Counted from the first letter of the stretch, positions 20,212 to 30,901 are shown. The stretch is DNA of 64,000 nt from Candidatus Peribacteria bacterium (GCA_031261265.1 JAISKI010000034.1:9111-73110), one strand, 5' to 3'. Made by a program: numbers and translations. The notes: generated by a model not told the origin, from the sequence alone.

Positions 20212-21180
20212 ATGATCCAAGAAAAAATAATTGACAGGTTTATACCTAAGAACATTATTAACAAAATTCTATCTGGAGATTATCCGCTAGTATTAAGATT
20301 TGTGATTTTTTTAATGGATATTACACGCACTTTAAGATTTTATTTCAAATATTGAAAATTTAAAGGATTACAAAATATTGAATGATTATCGGAATATAAT
20401 ATTTCTTCGGATATGCTAAACGGGAAAATAAAAAAGGAAGGAATAAGTGGATATTCTAGACTCAAAAATGCTGAAGATTTTTTAATCCCTTCTATAGAAT
20501 CTGTTGTTAATTATTTAGACGAAATTATTCTGGTAGAAAATGGTTCTACTGATAGTACACGAAAAAAATGTATTTTTCTTCAGCAGAAATATCCTAGAAA
20601 AATAAAGATTTACCAGTATAAACCAGAAGTCTATCCTCTTTTCTCTTCAAAGTTTGCAGATTGTCCAGAAAATTCGGTACATAACTTTGCCTATATGTCT
20701 AATTGGACATTATCCAAAGTAAATTATCAGTATTGACTTAAATTAGACGATGATCAAATTTTTATTGTAAATAACACCCTTCCCTTGTTAAAAACAATCA
20801 GAAGAAAGTGAATCAACAAGTTTATTCTAACTCCTCTCATTAATGTTCAAAAAAATCATCATATTTTTGTATTAGCAAACGATAACTATAGATCTGCTTT
20901 TTCATGATTATTTTCAGATATAGGATTTCATCCAATTTCTACAAGAATTTATTTTCATTCCAACGGAAAAACAGAAGGCTATGTTCATAATTATTTATCT
21001 AAACTTGCTCCAATCACTTTTTTACATTTAAAACTCTTAAAACCAGATAAGGGATTAAAAAATTATCACAAAGATTGACATGAATACCTCAAACACAATT
21101 ATACTTCAAATAAATTTAGAGAGTTAGATGGACAATATATTGATTTACTTCATACATATTTAATAGATGAGGATAGATAA
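20212..21180 (+). CDS. Family-2-like glycosyltransferase
   Basis: A 322-aa protein with a glycosyltransferase family 2 core: ISGYSRLKNAEDFLIPSI, VNYLDEIILVENGSTDST, and KLDDDQIFI as the catalytic DxD. It likely transfers a sugar in polysaccharide assembly. There is no clear membrane anchor, although the N-terminus is hydrophobic (LVLRFVIFLMDI). It is a close paralogue of the next gene, which overlaps its 3' end by 14 bases. TGA is frequent. Confidence 0.8.
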
Positions 21181-22132
21181 ATTAAGAAACACGGTTGTAA
21201 ACTATATTTTTTCTCCAAATATGATAACAGATATTTTAGAGGATCATATTCCTATAACATTAAGGCTGTTTAGCTTCCTTATTTCTCTAAAGAGAAAACG
21301 ATTGTTATTAAAAAAATGATCATTTAAGGGGTTAAAAAACATTGAAGGAATTGAAAAATATTATATTTCAATGTCTGCTTTTGATCCTAAACATAAGAAA
21401 GATTGAATATCAGCTTTTGCTAGATTAAAAAATGGCGACCAATTTCTAGAAAAATGCCTCTTATCTATAAAAGATTATGTAGATGAGGTTATCCTACTAG
21501 TAGATATTAACAGCACTGACAATACAAGCAAAATCTGCCAAAAATTATCTAAAAAATATCCCAATATTTTCAAATATTATGAATATGAACCAGAAGTATA
21601 TCCTTGAAATCATCTCTTATACTCGGAAACGCCAGATAATTCTGTACATTCCTTGTCTTACTTCTATAATTACTGTTTAAGTAAAGTAAGTTATAACTAT
21701 GTGATGAAGATGGACGATGATATGTTATGTGTTAAATGAAATTTTGCAAAAATGACTAAATTTATAAAAATAAATAGACCTAAATACTTCTTAAACATAC
21801 CTCAAATACAAATATCCATAGATAAAAGATGAAATCTAGCAATAGCAAATAAATTTTTATCTTCTGGAATCGCTGGAATATTTGGAGATCATGGAATATT
21901 TCCTATTTCCCCAAAAACCTATTTTTATAACGATGTAGGGTGTGAAAACTTAATAGCACCACACAACATTAAATACGGAAAAATTTGATTCCTTCATCTA
22001 AAAAATTTAAAAATGGACGGATGAGTAGCCAACTATTCTGGATATGGAATAGAATATGTGAACTCACTATTTTTTGGAACAAATTATCTTCAAATACCAC
22101 AAAAATATAAAGAATACTTAAAGAACTTATAA
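21167..22132 (+). CDS. Family-2-like glycosyltransferase, paralogue
   Basis: The 321-aa protein mirrors its upstream neighbour: ISAFARLKNGDQFLEKCLLS, KDYVDEVILLVDINSTDNTS, and KMDDDMLCVKG as the DxD block, with the same order of conserved C-terminal segments (GKIGFLHLKNLK). The two arose by tandem duplication. Its ATG lies inside the previous gene, suggesting coupled translation. It converges on the minus-strand glycosyltransferase, with only four bases between the stops. Confidence 0.8.
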
Positions 22133-22136
22133 ATTC

Positions 22137-24386
22137 TTACAGTCCTTCAAGTAATTCTTCTCGTCAACGAGTATTTTCTTGAGGAGAGAATCTCTTAAGG
22201 TACTTCTTATGATTACACAATCTTTCTCTCAGACTTTCATCTATATATATATCTTCCATAGCTTTACTCAAAAGAAATTCGGTATTATAATTATGCATAA
22301 TAATAATAGAGTTTTCTCAAGCAATTTCCTTTGGTCCTGTCGGGCAATCTGTGCTAATAATAGGTAATGAGGTTGCCATAGCCTCCAATAGAACCACAGC
22401 GAATCACTCAAAATGGCTACTTAATACAAAGCAGTCTGATTTAGATAAATATTTATATACATTCTCCTTATTCCCTAAAAAATGAATGTCTTCTCCAGAT
22501 GTTAGTGAATTTTTCAGTGCTAAATATTCCTCTTTCAATTCTCCATCTCATAAGATAACTAATTGAGTATCCGGAAAGTTTTGATGAAATATATCAAATC
22601 CTTTTAGAAGTCTGTCTTGTCCTTTTTGATAGGTCAATCTTCCCACATTAATAAATGTGAATTTATTAAAGTCAAAATCATCTATTTTTTCTTTTTTCAA
22701 TTCTTCTATATTTGAAATATCTATGGAATTATAGATAACTACTAATTTTTGAGGATTGAATTTGTACTTTTGTATAAAGGTTTCTTGTTCTTCTTTTGAG
22801 ATTAAAACTATTTTATCATGTAAACTTAGAAAGAATCTTAGAGTTTTATTTATGACCTTTCCCCATATACCAATTGTGGTATGAACTACCGCAATAGTTT
22901 TCCCCTTAAATCAAAAGCATTTTGCTAGTCATGATACCATAAAAAAATAATCTCCTTGCCCTATCAAAATATTTATTTTTTCTTTTTTGCATATTCTTAC
23001 TACCTTCCAAGCATTACTAAAAAGAGAAATCATTTTTTTAATTCAAAATCCTACTATAAATGGACTATGTAATGAAATTATTTTACCTTTATATTCATTT
23101 CTAGGAATGATATCTTCTGAGAGAAGATGGTAAAAATCATATCATACATTCGATAATCCAATACTTAAATTCGCTTGAATCTTCTCTACACCTCATCAAA
23201 TTTTGAGAGATGAACAAAGTGATGCTATTTTTTTTCATCTAAATATATTCATATATAAAATGTAATATTGTTTAATATTTCCTTCCCACTGAAACTTCTC
23301 CTGAATGATCTTCTGATTTCTTTCTCTCCATATGACATTTTGTTTCATTACCTCTTCCACATTTTCTAATCCCCTTTTAATCTCTTTCAAAGAAGAACTT
23401 TCTAATACCATTGCATTCTCTCCATCTATCAAAACATCCAAAGCTCATTCATTAGGAGTAGCAATAATTGGCAATTCAAAATACATTGCTTGGAGCAGAG
23501 TAGTTGCTAATCATCATCACGGATTAGAGGTATGATAATGAATATCAAATTGTTGCTGATAAACAAGAGCTTCTTCAAATTTCTTACCACCAGTAAAATA
23601 TACTAATCACTCCTTATCTAAATTTTTCAACCTTTCCATATCCTCTCCATTTCCAACGATAATAATCTGAATTTTATCTTTCAATGTATTATTCACATCA
23701 TAATATGCCTGCACTAAACTTTCAACATTCTTCCATTTATATAATCTCCCTATAAATCCCACTAAAATCTTTCATGGAAATTTTTCGTGTAAATCTTCCA
23801 CTTGAGGTAAATTTGAGGGAATCTCCAATCCTCTATAAATTACTTGCATTTTGTCTTTTCTGCCAAATTTAGAAGTAATAAATTGTTTGCAAGCATTACT
23901 AATAGGAATAATAAAATCTGACTTCCTAAAAACTCGTGATCCAATGGTGCGGTCATACAGATATGCTATTTTATTTTTCCATCCTTGAGCAAGTTGAACA
24001 TAATCACTTCCATGTTCTATATGTACCCATTTTTTCTTCCATTTTTTTGCTAAAAATCCTCCTAAAAAGCTGGAAAGAAAAAATCTGGTATGAGTTTGAA
24101 TAATATCAGGATTGAATTTTTTTGCTTGTTTGATGCTTTCCTTAAATGACTTTTTCCAAAACTTGGGAAAAGGAAAATTAGAAATAATATCAAAAGCGGG
24201 TAAAATAATAACCTTATACCCATCCTTTTCATACATTCAATTCTGCTTTGGTTGTCATACAGAGAAGACGAGATTTATCACTTCACCATTCTCTCCCTGC
24301 ACGAAATATTTAGAAAATTCTTCAGCAACGGTTTCTAATCCTCATAAATGGGGTGGAAAATAGGGGAGTACTTGAAGAATTCTCAT
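22137..24386 (-). CDS. Two fused GT4 glycosyltransferases
   Basis: A continuous 749-residue frame holds two GT-B type glycosyltransferases end to end. The first (M R I L Q V L P Y start, residues 1-380) has the donor-site block LLQAMYFELPIIATPNEGAL. The second begins at KKIASLCSSLKIGGGVEKI and has SHFEGFAVVLLEAMATSLP and a TDCPTGPKEI motif. The junction NIFR-TGA-KKIAS would be a stop under code 11; under code 25 nothing separates them. An internal ATG (MNIFRG) could give a separate second protein, so two products from one frame are also possible. TGA is common in both halves. Confidence 0.8.
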
Positions 24387-24420
24387 TTATAGGGTACAGA
24401 ATTTAAAATTTCATTTCCTA

Positions 24421-24455
24421 TACTTTCACTTTCTCCTCCGCTTTTTCAAGCTCTT
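24421..24455. repeat. 35-bp direct repeat, copy 1
   Basis: TACTTTCACTTTCTCCTCCG and following bases match 26344-26378 at 33 of 35 positions. On the minus strand it could encode a Glu/Lys-rich tail (ELEKAEEKVKV) just past the end of the DUF4143 gene, out of frame with it. Confidence 0.7.
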
Positions 24456-24511
24456 TTATCTTCCAGTTATTTGAATTTCACAATATCTTTCTCATCAAAG
24501 ATTGCAAATCT

Positions 24512-25729
24512 TTACCCCTTAATCAGCCCCATCACCCACAACGGAATCGTCCTCTTATCCTCTGAAAGCTCAATCCCATCCTTTACAATATATACATTCT
24601 CATCATATTTTCCAGCCTTTTTACTCTTTCCTCCAATCTCAAAATTCCACACCTTATCAAAAATCTGCAGAATAATATCACCTTGTTTCGGAGAAAAAAG
24701 CTCAGCATTTCTTAATCTTTTTAATTGTGAAGCTACAAAACATTCCCTTAAAATTCCAGCATCCGTTTCTAGATTGTAGGCATTGTAGAGATTGGTGTTT
24801 CACAGAAACATTTTATACTCTTTTCTCACTCTATCACTGAGATTTCAGAATTTTGGAATGAGGGTAATAATTCAGATTTTATGAAGCAAGGTCAGCACAT
24901 TTTCGACGCTTGATTTGTGTAATCATATTTTATTTGATAATCCTGTAAAACTCAGTTCACTAGGTGAAGTATGACTTATAAAATATAAGAGTCTTCTTAT
25001 TTTATCCAATGAATCAGTTTGTAAATTGATAAACATAGGTAAGTCATCGAAAATCACCTTATCCATCAACGCTTGAAATTTTAAAAGATAATCATCTCCT
25101 TCATACTGTCTGATATAAGGATACTGCCCCCTTCTAATAAAATCTTCAAAATAGATTTGTTTATGTCCATGAATTGAGTATTCCATTGAGATTTTTTCGT
25201 GATTTTTAACTAATTCCTCTATAGTAAAGGCAGGAACTTCAACATTATGAAAGAATTTTAAATATTCTCTATAATTCATCGGATGGATTTCATAAAATTC
25301 TGCTCTTCTCGCCAAGTCAGCCAATCATTTATACATACTTAACGAGCTAGAACTAGAAAACACAACTTGCATTTTGGGTAATCAATCATAGATATTTTTT
25401 ATTTCCTGTCTCCAGTTTTTATATTTATGGACTTCATCAATATAAATCATACGAATATCAAGCTCAAAGTAGAGATATTCCACAAATTTTAGTAAAGTAG
25501 CCGGCTCAGCACCTGCAAATCTTGCATCATCTAAAGAGAAATAGAAACCTGAAGTTTTTTGAAATCTTTGTAGCATAATGGTAGTTTTCCCAACCCCTCT
25601 TTCTCAGATAAGAGCAGAAATCCTATATTCTCGATTGATAGAATTAAGAGCCTCTCTCTCGAAATCAGCACTAAACTCCTGTAAAATTTCATCTTGTTTT
25701 TTTTTGAAATACTTATAAAGTTCCTTCAT
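24512..25729 (-). CDS. AAA ATPase of the DUF4143 family, second copy
   Basis: A 405-residue relative of the gene at 13979. Walker A is IGERGVGKTT near residue 40, its first Gly encoded by TGA; Walker B is IRMIYIDEVHKY; a long Ser run (VVFSSSSSL) stands at sensor 1. The C-terminal region (DKVWNFEIGGKSK) matches the endonuclease-like end of the family. Function is unknown; the family is typical of accessory DNA. A TAA at 24512 ends it; a charged tail continues in another frame, so the natural 3' end may have been altered by a small frameshift. Confidence 0.85.
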
Positions 25730-25869
25730 GGCAGTTTAAAGTGCTAACAAATAAAGATATTATACGCTACAACGGCTATTACTGTAATACTATAGTCGCT
25801 ATAACGACCATTATAATCATTTTTTATCAAAAATCAAGTTTTTTATCGCAAATTTTTTCCCCCCACTTT

Positions 25870-26313
25870 TTATCCCACCTTCCCCCTATACTCACTACTA
25901 TTATGTGTCTTAGCCCCCAGTCCATCCCTAATTATAATCCCCAACTCCTCACACACCTTCACTTCTGGAATATTCCCAGCAAATCTATCTCACCCCTTCC
26001 CAAAAATAATCTGCACCTCCTCACCATACAACTCTCTCACTTTCTTCGCCACCGCCCTAATACTCTCACACACACTTCCATCCTTATCAACAGACAAAAA
26101 AACCTGGTCCACTGGCTTCAAAGCCAACACGATACGAAGTCTAAACTGCTCATCTTGAAAAACCTCCTCTTTCCCAGTTTTTAACCTGACTTGCTGGTCA
26201 TTATTCACAATCACCCACAGTTCATCTCCAAGCTCTTTACAAAGTTCCAGACATTCCAGATGTCAGGGATGAAGGGGATTAAAATATCCAGAGGTGATGA
26301 CTATTGTTTTCAT
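25870..26313 (-). CDS. Cytidylyltransferase-like nucleotidyltransferase
   Basis: A 147-residue protein of the HxGH nucleotidyltransferase superfamily: SGYFNPLHPGHLECL near residue 8, in which the Gly of HPGH is a TGA codon. The size and motif resemble glycerol-3-phosphate cytidylyltransferase and the RfaE/HldE C-terminal domain; the C-terminal SSE motif replaces ISSTxIR. It would activate a sugar or polyol phosphate, consistent with the adjacent polysaccharide cluster. Substrate not assignable from sequence. Confidence 0.75.
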
Positions 26314-26343
26314 CTATGTATTAAAAAGAAATAAATCTAACTC

Positions 26344-26378
26344 TACTTTCACTTTCTCCTCCCATTTTTCAAGCTCTT
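26344..26378. repeat. 35-bp direct repeat, copy 2
   Basis: Partner of 24421-24455. On the minus strand it can encode ELEKWEEKVKVE in a short frame ending at TAG, without a visible start: probably a relic of a gene 3' end. Confidence 0.65.
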
Positions 26379-26439
26379 GTGATAAGAAAGATGTTTCAAA
26401 ACATAAACGCTTTTGTTTATAAATGATAACATTGAAAAC

Positions 26440-27120
26440 CTAAAACACCACTTCTCCCAACTTTTCATCTCCTCCTACGCTGCATCACTGCATTGGATCA
26501 GTTTCATAACTTCTTTTCTTAATTTCCACAGAAGACAATTTTCCATATTCTGCAACTATACTATCCAAAAACTTCTCATCATCTGGACTAAAAGTCAGCT
26601 TTTTAGCCAAAATAGGTTGAGAAAGAAAATACTGACCATCTTTGGCGAAAAAAGTATCAGCAAGATAGATGTCTTTATTAAACGGTCAAGCATACCAACG
26701 GAGATATTTCGTCCCCGTGAATTTTATTCAATTCTTTTGATAATATTGAATATCAGCAAAATACACTAGTTTCATCAGTTTGAGAATATCTACTGTGGGA
26801 AGATGAGAAATAAAATAATCAAGGGTTTCCAAAAATCTTCGATTAAAATTTTCTTTGGTAAAATACTCAATACTAATTTCAAGGGCGTCTGCAATTTTAG
26901 TGAGTACCTCAATAGAGGGGTTATATTCCCCAGCTTCTAATTCTGATACAATACTCTGAGTGATACTTGCTTTTTCAGCGAGAGTTTGCTGAGAAAATCA
27001 TTTATATTTTCTTCGATGATATAAATTTGATCAAATAGTAAGTTGATTTCTAATACTGCTTTGCATTTTTTCATCACCAAGTTGAGTAGTTCGTTTTGGA
27101 GGAGTAGTGAGAATAGGCAT
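26440..27120 (-). CDS. Antitoxin-like protein: XRE helix-turn-helix plus Panacea (DUF4065) domain
   Basis: Residues 20-95 are an XRE/Cro HTH (GFSQQTLAEKASITQSIVS, ELEAGEYNPSIEVL). Residues 110-210 match the SocA/GepA-like Panacea domain (ILKLMKLVYFADIQYY, TGTKYLRWYAGPF). Panacea antitoxins neutralise diverse toxins and often repress their own operon. The gene lies 11 bases after the RelE-like toxin gene on the same strand. Four TGA codons encode glycine, including WYA-G-PF. The assignment as antitoxin is from domain and context. Confidence 0.85.
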
Positions 27121-27131
27121 TTTGTGTAGGT

Positions 27132-27581
27132 TTAAAAGATTAAAAGCTGATAAGTGAATTTCTGTGGTCAGAGGAAATCATTTTGGATAAGTTTTGCAGT
27201 AATTAACGCTTTTTCATATTCTTGTTGAGTTTTTCCTATTTGTTTTTTATCATCATAGGATTGAGGTTTTACAAGGTTTCCTGTGAGAACAATACTCGTT
27301 GAATCCAGATGAAAGAAGAAAATTCTGATAAGTAGACTTGTTCCTCCTGCCTGAATACGAAACTCAAAGAATTGTCCTTCCAAATGTTTTACCGTGTATC
27401 CATCAACTTGAAAGTTTCTCCTCTCATAGTTTTTGATAATTTCCGAGATTTTTGTATAGAGTTTCTGTTGGTAAAGCACGGTATTTCAGGGAATATCACC
27501 AGTTTTGAGAATTTTTTGTACTGCATTGGTTATACTATCTTCTCCATCTTCTATGAAAGAATAACACTTCATTACTGGCAT
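27132..27581 (-). CDS. RelE/HigB-like toxin
   Basis: A 149-aa protein related to Gp49/HigB and RelE-type mRNA interferases: VKHLEGQFFEFRIQAGGTSL followed by RIFFFHLDSTSIVL and LVKPQ, the usual beta-sheet core of the family, then a helical end. It would cleave mRNA on the ribosome if free of its antitoxin. It is the first gene of a toxin-antitoxin operon with a strong promoter and a 20-bp perfect palindrome upstream, the expected autoregulatory site. One TGA glycine near residue 33 and one near the C-terminus. Confidence 0.82.
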
Positions 27582-27612
27582 AATATGAGAAAGTAAAAAT
27601 TTATGTATGAAT

Positions 27613-27640
27613 AGTATAAGGATTATTTTTATAAAATCAA
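27613..27640 (-). promoter_or_regulatory. Promoter of the toxin-antitoxin operon
   Basis: On the minus strand TTGATT, 16 bases, TATACT, 32 bases before the toxin ATG. Confidence 0.65.
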
Positions 27641-27645
27641 GTAAA

Positions 27646-27665
27646 TTATATGTAATTACATATAA
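27646..27665. promoter_or_regulatory. Perfect 20-bp palindrome, likely operator
   Basis: TTATATGTAATTACATATAA reads the same on both strands. It lies five bases upstream of the -35 box of the toxin-antitoxin promoter, a natural site for the XRE antitoxin. Confidence 0.65.
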
Positions 27666-27833
27666 AACTATATTCATTCAAAACTAAGAAATTGAAGAAT
27701 TTTTCATACCTGTCTCACTCCCAAAAAGATGAGAATTTTATGACTTTATTTTAGAGTTAACTAAAGTTAAGTAGGTAGGTATTTTAGTTTGTAAATTGCA
27801 AGTTTTCTATTATAAAAAATTTCCCACAAAAAA

Positions 27834-27860
27834 ATCCTATGAATCAAACATTCATAGGAT
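27834..27860 (-). terminator. Terminator of the GIN-domain gene
   Basis: An 11-bp perfect stem (ATCCTATGAAT/ATTCATAGGAT) with five-base loop; on the minus strand it is followed by seven T residues. Confidence 0.85.
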
Positions 27861-27876
27861 CCCTTTAAAATTCAGA

Positions 27877-28815
27877 CTACAATACTTTACATCTCCCCAT
27901 ACCATCTTCTGAAATTCTCGGAGTATTAACCGGTTTGCTATACCTAATGGTACTGTGACCATCAGCGTCTGCTTTCACATCGGTTAATTTCCCCTGAAGA
28001 GTGATTTTACTCATCCCATCAGCTTCCAGATCAGCATCTTTGATCTCTCCTCCATTGATTTCGACTTCACTGTGTCCATCTACATCAATGGTTAGTGTAG
28101 TTGCAGCCAGTTTCTGAAAGATTCCCTTACTCATACCATCCAGAGAAATCTTAGCAGAGTCGGCAGTAATACTTGATGCCTGCAATTTGGAGTGGCTATC
28201 TCCATCGTAATTCAATTTAGAGAAAAAAAGTTCATCTTCCAAGTTCACGTCCTTACACTCCGTAATCTGACAATCGATCCCTTTTGGCACCAAGATCACC
28301 ACTTTCGGAGATTCAGGATTTTCTTTCTCTTTTTCATTGGAGTTTGTGGCTCTCATTAATTTTCCATTAACGTAGATGTTATTCCCTACTACCTTAATAC
28401 TTCTTCCATTAATAGTAGTTTGAGAATAACTTCCTATAATGGTCGCATTTGACGACGAAGAGATCACATTATTGAGAACCTTGGAAAGAAAACCTCCAAG
28501 AATAGTCTGAGTAGAATCGCTTTTCTCATCAACTCCACTTTTCTTCCCATCAGCTTCCTCATACTGTTTCCCGTTAACATATAATTTCCCGTCACGGAAA
28601 GTCATATTCTTTCCGTTAATGTTAACGTGATTCCCATTCCCGCAACCTTTCCCTTGTAGGGTGAGGGTCCCGTTAGAATCCGTAATTTCCAGACTTTTAG
28701 GAGCCTGTTCAATGTGTAGGAACTCATCAGAGGAGGGTTTAATCACCAATTCTGAAATGCCCTGAATGGTCAGCTTTTTCACTGAATAGTCTGTTTTTCT
28801 TTCTTCTTTTAACAT
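27877..28815 (-). CDS. GIN-domain (DUF2807) beta-helical protein
   Basis: The 312-aa protein is rich in short beta repeats, with recurring Asp-Gly-(Met/His)-Ser motifs (SLDGMSKG, DVDGHSEV, EADGMSK, DADGHST) in the C-terminal half. This is the putative auto-transporter adhesin head GIN domain. Here there is no signal peptide or membrane anchor. An INGKNMTF/VNGKLYVNGK region adds further strand repeats. The family's role is unclear; it is often near stress-response or membrane-integrity genes. It has its own strong TTGACT promoter and a terminator. No TGA codon is used. Confidence 0.8.
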   Translation of the reverse strand: MLKEERKTDYSVKKLTIQGISELVIKPSSDEFLHIEQAPKSLEITDSNGTLTLQGKGCGNGNHVNINGKNMTFRDGKLYVNGKQYEEADGKKSGVDEKSDSTQTILGGFLSKVLNNVISSSSNATIIGSYSQTTINGRSIKVVGNNIYVNGKLMRATNSNEKEKENPESPKVVILVPKGIDCQITECKDVNLEDELFFSKLNYDGDSHSKLQASSITADSAKISLDGMSKGIFQKLAATTLTIDVDGHSEVEINGGEIKDADLEADGMSKITLQGKLTDVKADADGHSTIRYSKPVNTPRISEDGMGRCKVL

Positions 28816-28851
28816 ATTTTTTTATTTAAATGTTTTTTTATTTTCAGGAAC

Positions 28852-28880
28852 ATTATATATATATGAATATAAAAAGTCAA
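28852..28880 (-). promoter_or_regulatory. Promoter of the GIN-domain gene
   Basis: TTGACT, 17 bases, TATAAT on the minus strand, about 37 bases before the ATG. Confidence 0.8.
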
Positions 28881-28992
28881 GTTAAAAATAGGCTGATAAA
28901 GAGCGGAATCTGGTGAAATACCATTCTTTCCTTGAAATTCTAAACCAATTCCATATCTTACAGTCAGTTTTATTTTACTCTTTCATCTTCTA

Positions 28993-30243
28993 ATGGCATA
29001 CACATTAACCAAAGGGAATCAATCAAATTATCATCTCGAAATCACCTTTACTGCTGAGGATCAGGCACATGAAAAAGCTCATGTACTCAAACATTTCCAA
29101 GCAGATATGAACCTCGCAGGATTCAGAAAAGGGCAAGTGCCTCTGGATCTCGTGGAAAAGAATGTACAACCCGAATATCTCAATATGAGTATCGTGGAGC
29201 ACATCGCTAATCATGGCATCCAATCAGCAGTGACAGAGCATCCAGAAATTAGATTCATCGGTGAACCTTACGATTATAGCCAAGATGAAAAAGAGGGTAT
29301 TACCACGATCAAGTTGAAGCTGGATATCTATCCAGAGATCGAAATCAAAAAAGACAGTTGGAAATCTGAAACCATCAAACCTATTACGGTAAAAGTGGAG
29401 AAAAAGGATATTGAGGACGCTATCACCAATCTTAGAAAAAATTATGCTGACTACCAAGACACAGAAGTCTTGGAACTCGGTACGGTTTCCAAAATCGCTC
29501 TCGAATGGCTCGATAAAGAGGGGACTCCTCTCGAAAAAGGGACTACCTACATCGGAGAACCAGAATTTGCTGAAGATCCTTTCCGAGAAAAAACCTTTGT
29601 AGGACAGCAAAAAGGAGCGGAGATCGAACTCAAATATGATGAAAAATCTCTTCCTTCCGTCCTTCATGCCAAACCAGAGATAACAAAACCCACGAAACTC
29701 AAAGCTACGATCAAAGATGTAAAAAAGCAGATTCTTCCTGAATTTACGGAGGAAAATATCTTGAAATTCTTCGGGAAAGAAAGTGAAGTAAAAAACGAAA
29801 CCGAACTCAAAGCATTCATCGAAAAACAACTTTACGCTCAAAAAGAGCAAACTGCTCTCATCACTGCAGTAGAGGAGTTTGTGAGTAAAATCAGAAAAGA
29901 TGCGATGTCAGTATCCATCCCAAAAACCATGATTGATGAAGAATTCAAATCCAGAGTTCAGTCTCTAGAACAGCGTTTTGGTAGTAAAGAAAAAGTAGAA
30001 GAATACCTGAAAGCGATGACCGAAGAGCAGAGAAAACAATTTGTAGACGATATCCAAAAAGCTTCTTCAGAAAGTCTCGAAAAATTCTTCATCCTCAACA
30101 AAGTGACCGAATTACTCGGGATCGAAATTGATCGAAATAATCAAGATTTATCTGTTGAAAGAAAAATTTACGAGCATTTTAATCCTTCCAATGAAGGTCC
30201 AAAGGCAGAAAAATCAGAAAAAAAGACGAAAAAAACTGAATAG
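28993..30243 (+). CDS. tig: Trigger factor, ribosome-bound chaperone
   Basis: Trigger factor binds nascent chains at the ribosome exit and has a peptidyl-prolyl isomerase domain. The 416-aa protein has the ribosome-binding signature GFRKGQVP near residue 44, a middle domain of FKBP type (residues about 150-240, degenerate), and a long helical C-terminal chaperone domain (VSIPKTMIDEEFKSRVQSLE). A Lys/Glu-rich tail ends it. No TGA codons, GGA for glycine: housekeeping codon use. A terminator follows directly. Confidence 0.93.
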   Translation: MAYTLTKGNQSNYHLEITFTAEDQAHEKAHVLKHFQADMNLAGFRKGQVPLDLVEKNVQPEYLNMSIVEHIANHGIQSAVTEHPEIRFIGEPYDYSQDEKEGITTIKLKLDIYPEIEIKKDSWKSETIKPITVKVEKKDIEDAITNLRKNYADYQDTEVLELGTVSKIALEWLDKEGTPLEKGTTYIGEPEFAEDPFREKTFVGQQKGAEIELKYDEKSLPSVLHAKPEITKPTKLKATIKDVKKQILPEFTEENILKFFGKESEVKNETELKAFIEKQLYAQKEQTALITAVEEFVSKIRKDAMSVSIPKTMIDEEFKSRVQSLEQRFGSKEKVEEYLKAMTEEQRKQFVDDIQKASSESLEKFFILNKVTELLGIEIDRNNQDLSVERKIYEHFNPSNEGPKAEKSEKKTKKTE

Positions 30244-30252
30244 AAAAAAAAG

Positions 30253-30290
30253 AACCCCACAATCCCGAAACGGAAGGTGAGGTTTTTCTT
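30253..30290 (+). terminator. Terminator after tig
   Basis: AACCCCAC pairs with GTGAGGTT (one G-T pair) and is followed by TTTCTTT. Confidence 0.6.
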
Positions 30291-30328
30291 TAATTTGGTT
30301 TTCCTCTTTGTCTCTTTTTTAATTTGAC

Positions 30329-30481
30329 CTAGAGGAAATAAAATGCATCATTCGACCAAGGTGGCGTCTCTTTCAGAGATTTTTCCATAATCTCTCTTCT
30401 TTTTGCATAACGTTCCTTGTCCCACGAGAAAAACGAGGGTTTCTTCTCCGTCTCTTGTACTAATTTACTTTCTTCATCCAT
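30329..30481 (-). CDS. Small charged protein, 50 aa
   Basis: An ATG preceded by GGAGGAAAC, the clearest Shine-Dalgarno in the window, opens a 50-codon frame ending in TAG. The product is rich in Glu, Lys and Trp (FFSWDKERYAKRREIM) and soluble. It lies 14 bases after the membrane protein at 30496 on the same strand, so they probably form one operon. No family recognised. Confidence 0.6.
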   Translation of the reverse strand: MDEESKLVQETEKKPSFFSWDKERYAKRREIMEKSLKETPPWSNDAFYFL

Positions 30482-30495
30482 GTTTCCTCCTTTTT

Positions 30496-30864
30496 TTATT
30501 TGTTTTCACTTTCCTCCTCCAATACCTCTAAATATTCTCCGAGGTCATGGTAAATGTCCTCCAAAGAATAATCATCTCTACAAAGATCACCTTCCAGTAT
30601 TGCTTTAATCCCGCGTTCAAGATCCTTTTTTCTGGGTTCCCAGTTCTTGTAAAAAGATTTGGTAGCCTTATAAATACCAAAAGGAAATCCTATAACCAGC
30701 ACAAAAAAGCTTACAATAATGAGAGGAACATTCCCTTGAAATAGCATAAGGAGAAAAAGGATAATCCCAATGATAACACTCAACATAACAGGTTTTACTA
30801 CCCTTAGAGTTCTTACATTACTCAACAGAATATCTCTGTTAATCACTTGTTCATTTGTTTCCAT
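30496..30864 (-). CDS. Small two-helix membrane protein, 122 aa
   Basis: Two adjacent hydrophobic helices (VMLSVIIGIILFLLMLF and VPLIIVSFFVLVIGFPFGI) form a membrane hairpin, with a charged C-terminal tail. The frame is open up to 31083, but a consensus promoter ends at 30902, so translation most likely starts at METNEQ (30864). Family unknown. It is followed by the 50-aa gene. Confidence 0.65.
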   Translation of the reverse strand: METNEQVINRDILLSNVRTLRVVKPVMLSVIIGIILFLLMLFQGNVPLIIVSFFVLVIGFPFGIYKATKSFYKNWEPRKKDLERGIKAILEGDLCRDDYSLEDIYHDLGEYLEVLEEESENK

Positions 30865-30901
30865 TTTTATTTGTTTTATTAAGTTATTTCTTTTCTCGTG
30901 C

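Noticed and set aside
25741..26184. Plus-strand ORF of 147 aa
   Set aside because: Antisense to the cytidylyltransferase-like gene, whose HPGH motif and frame are convincing.
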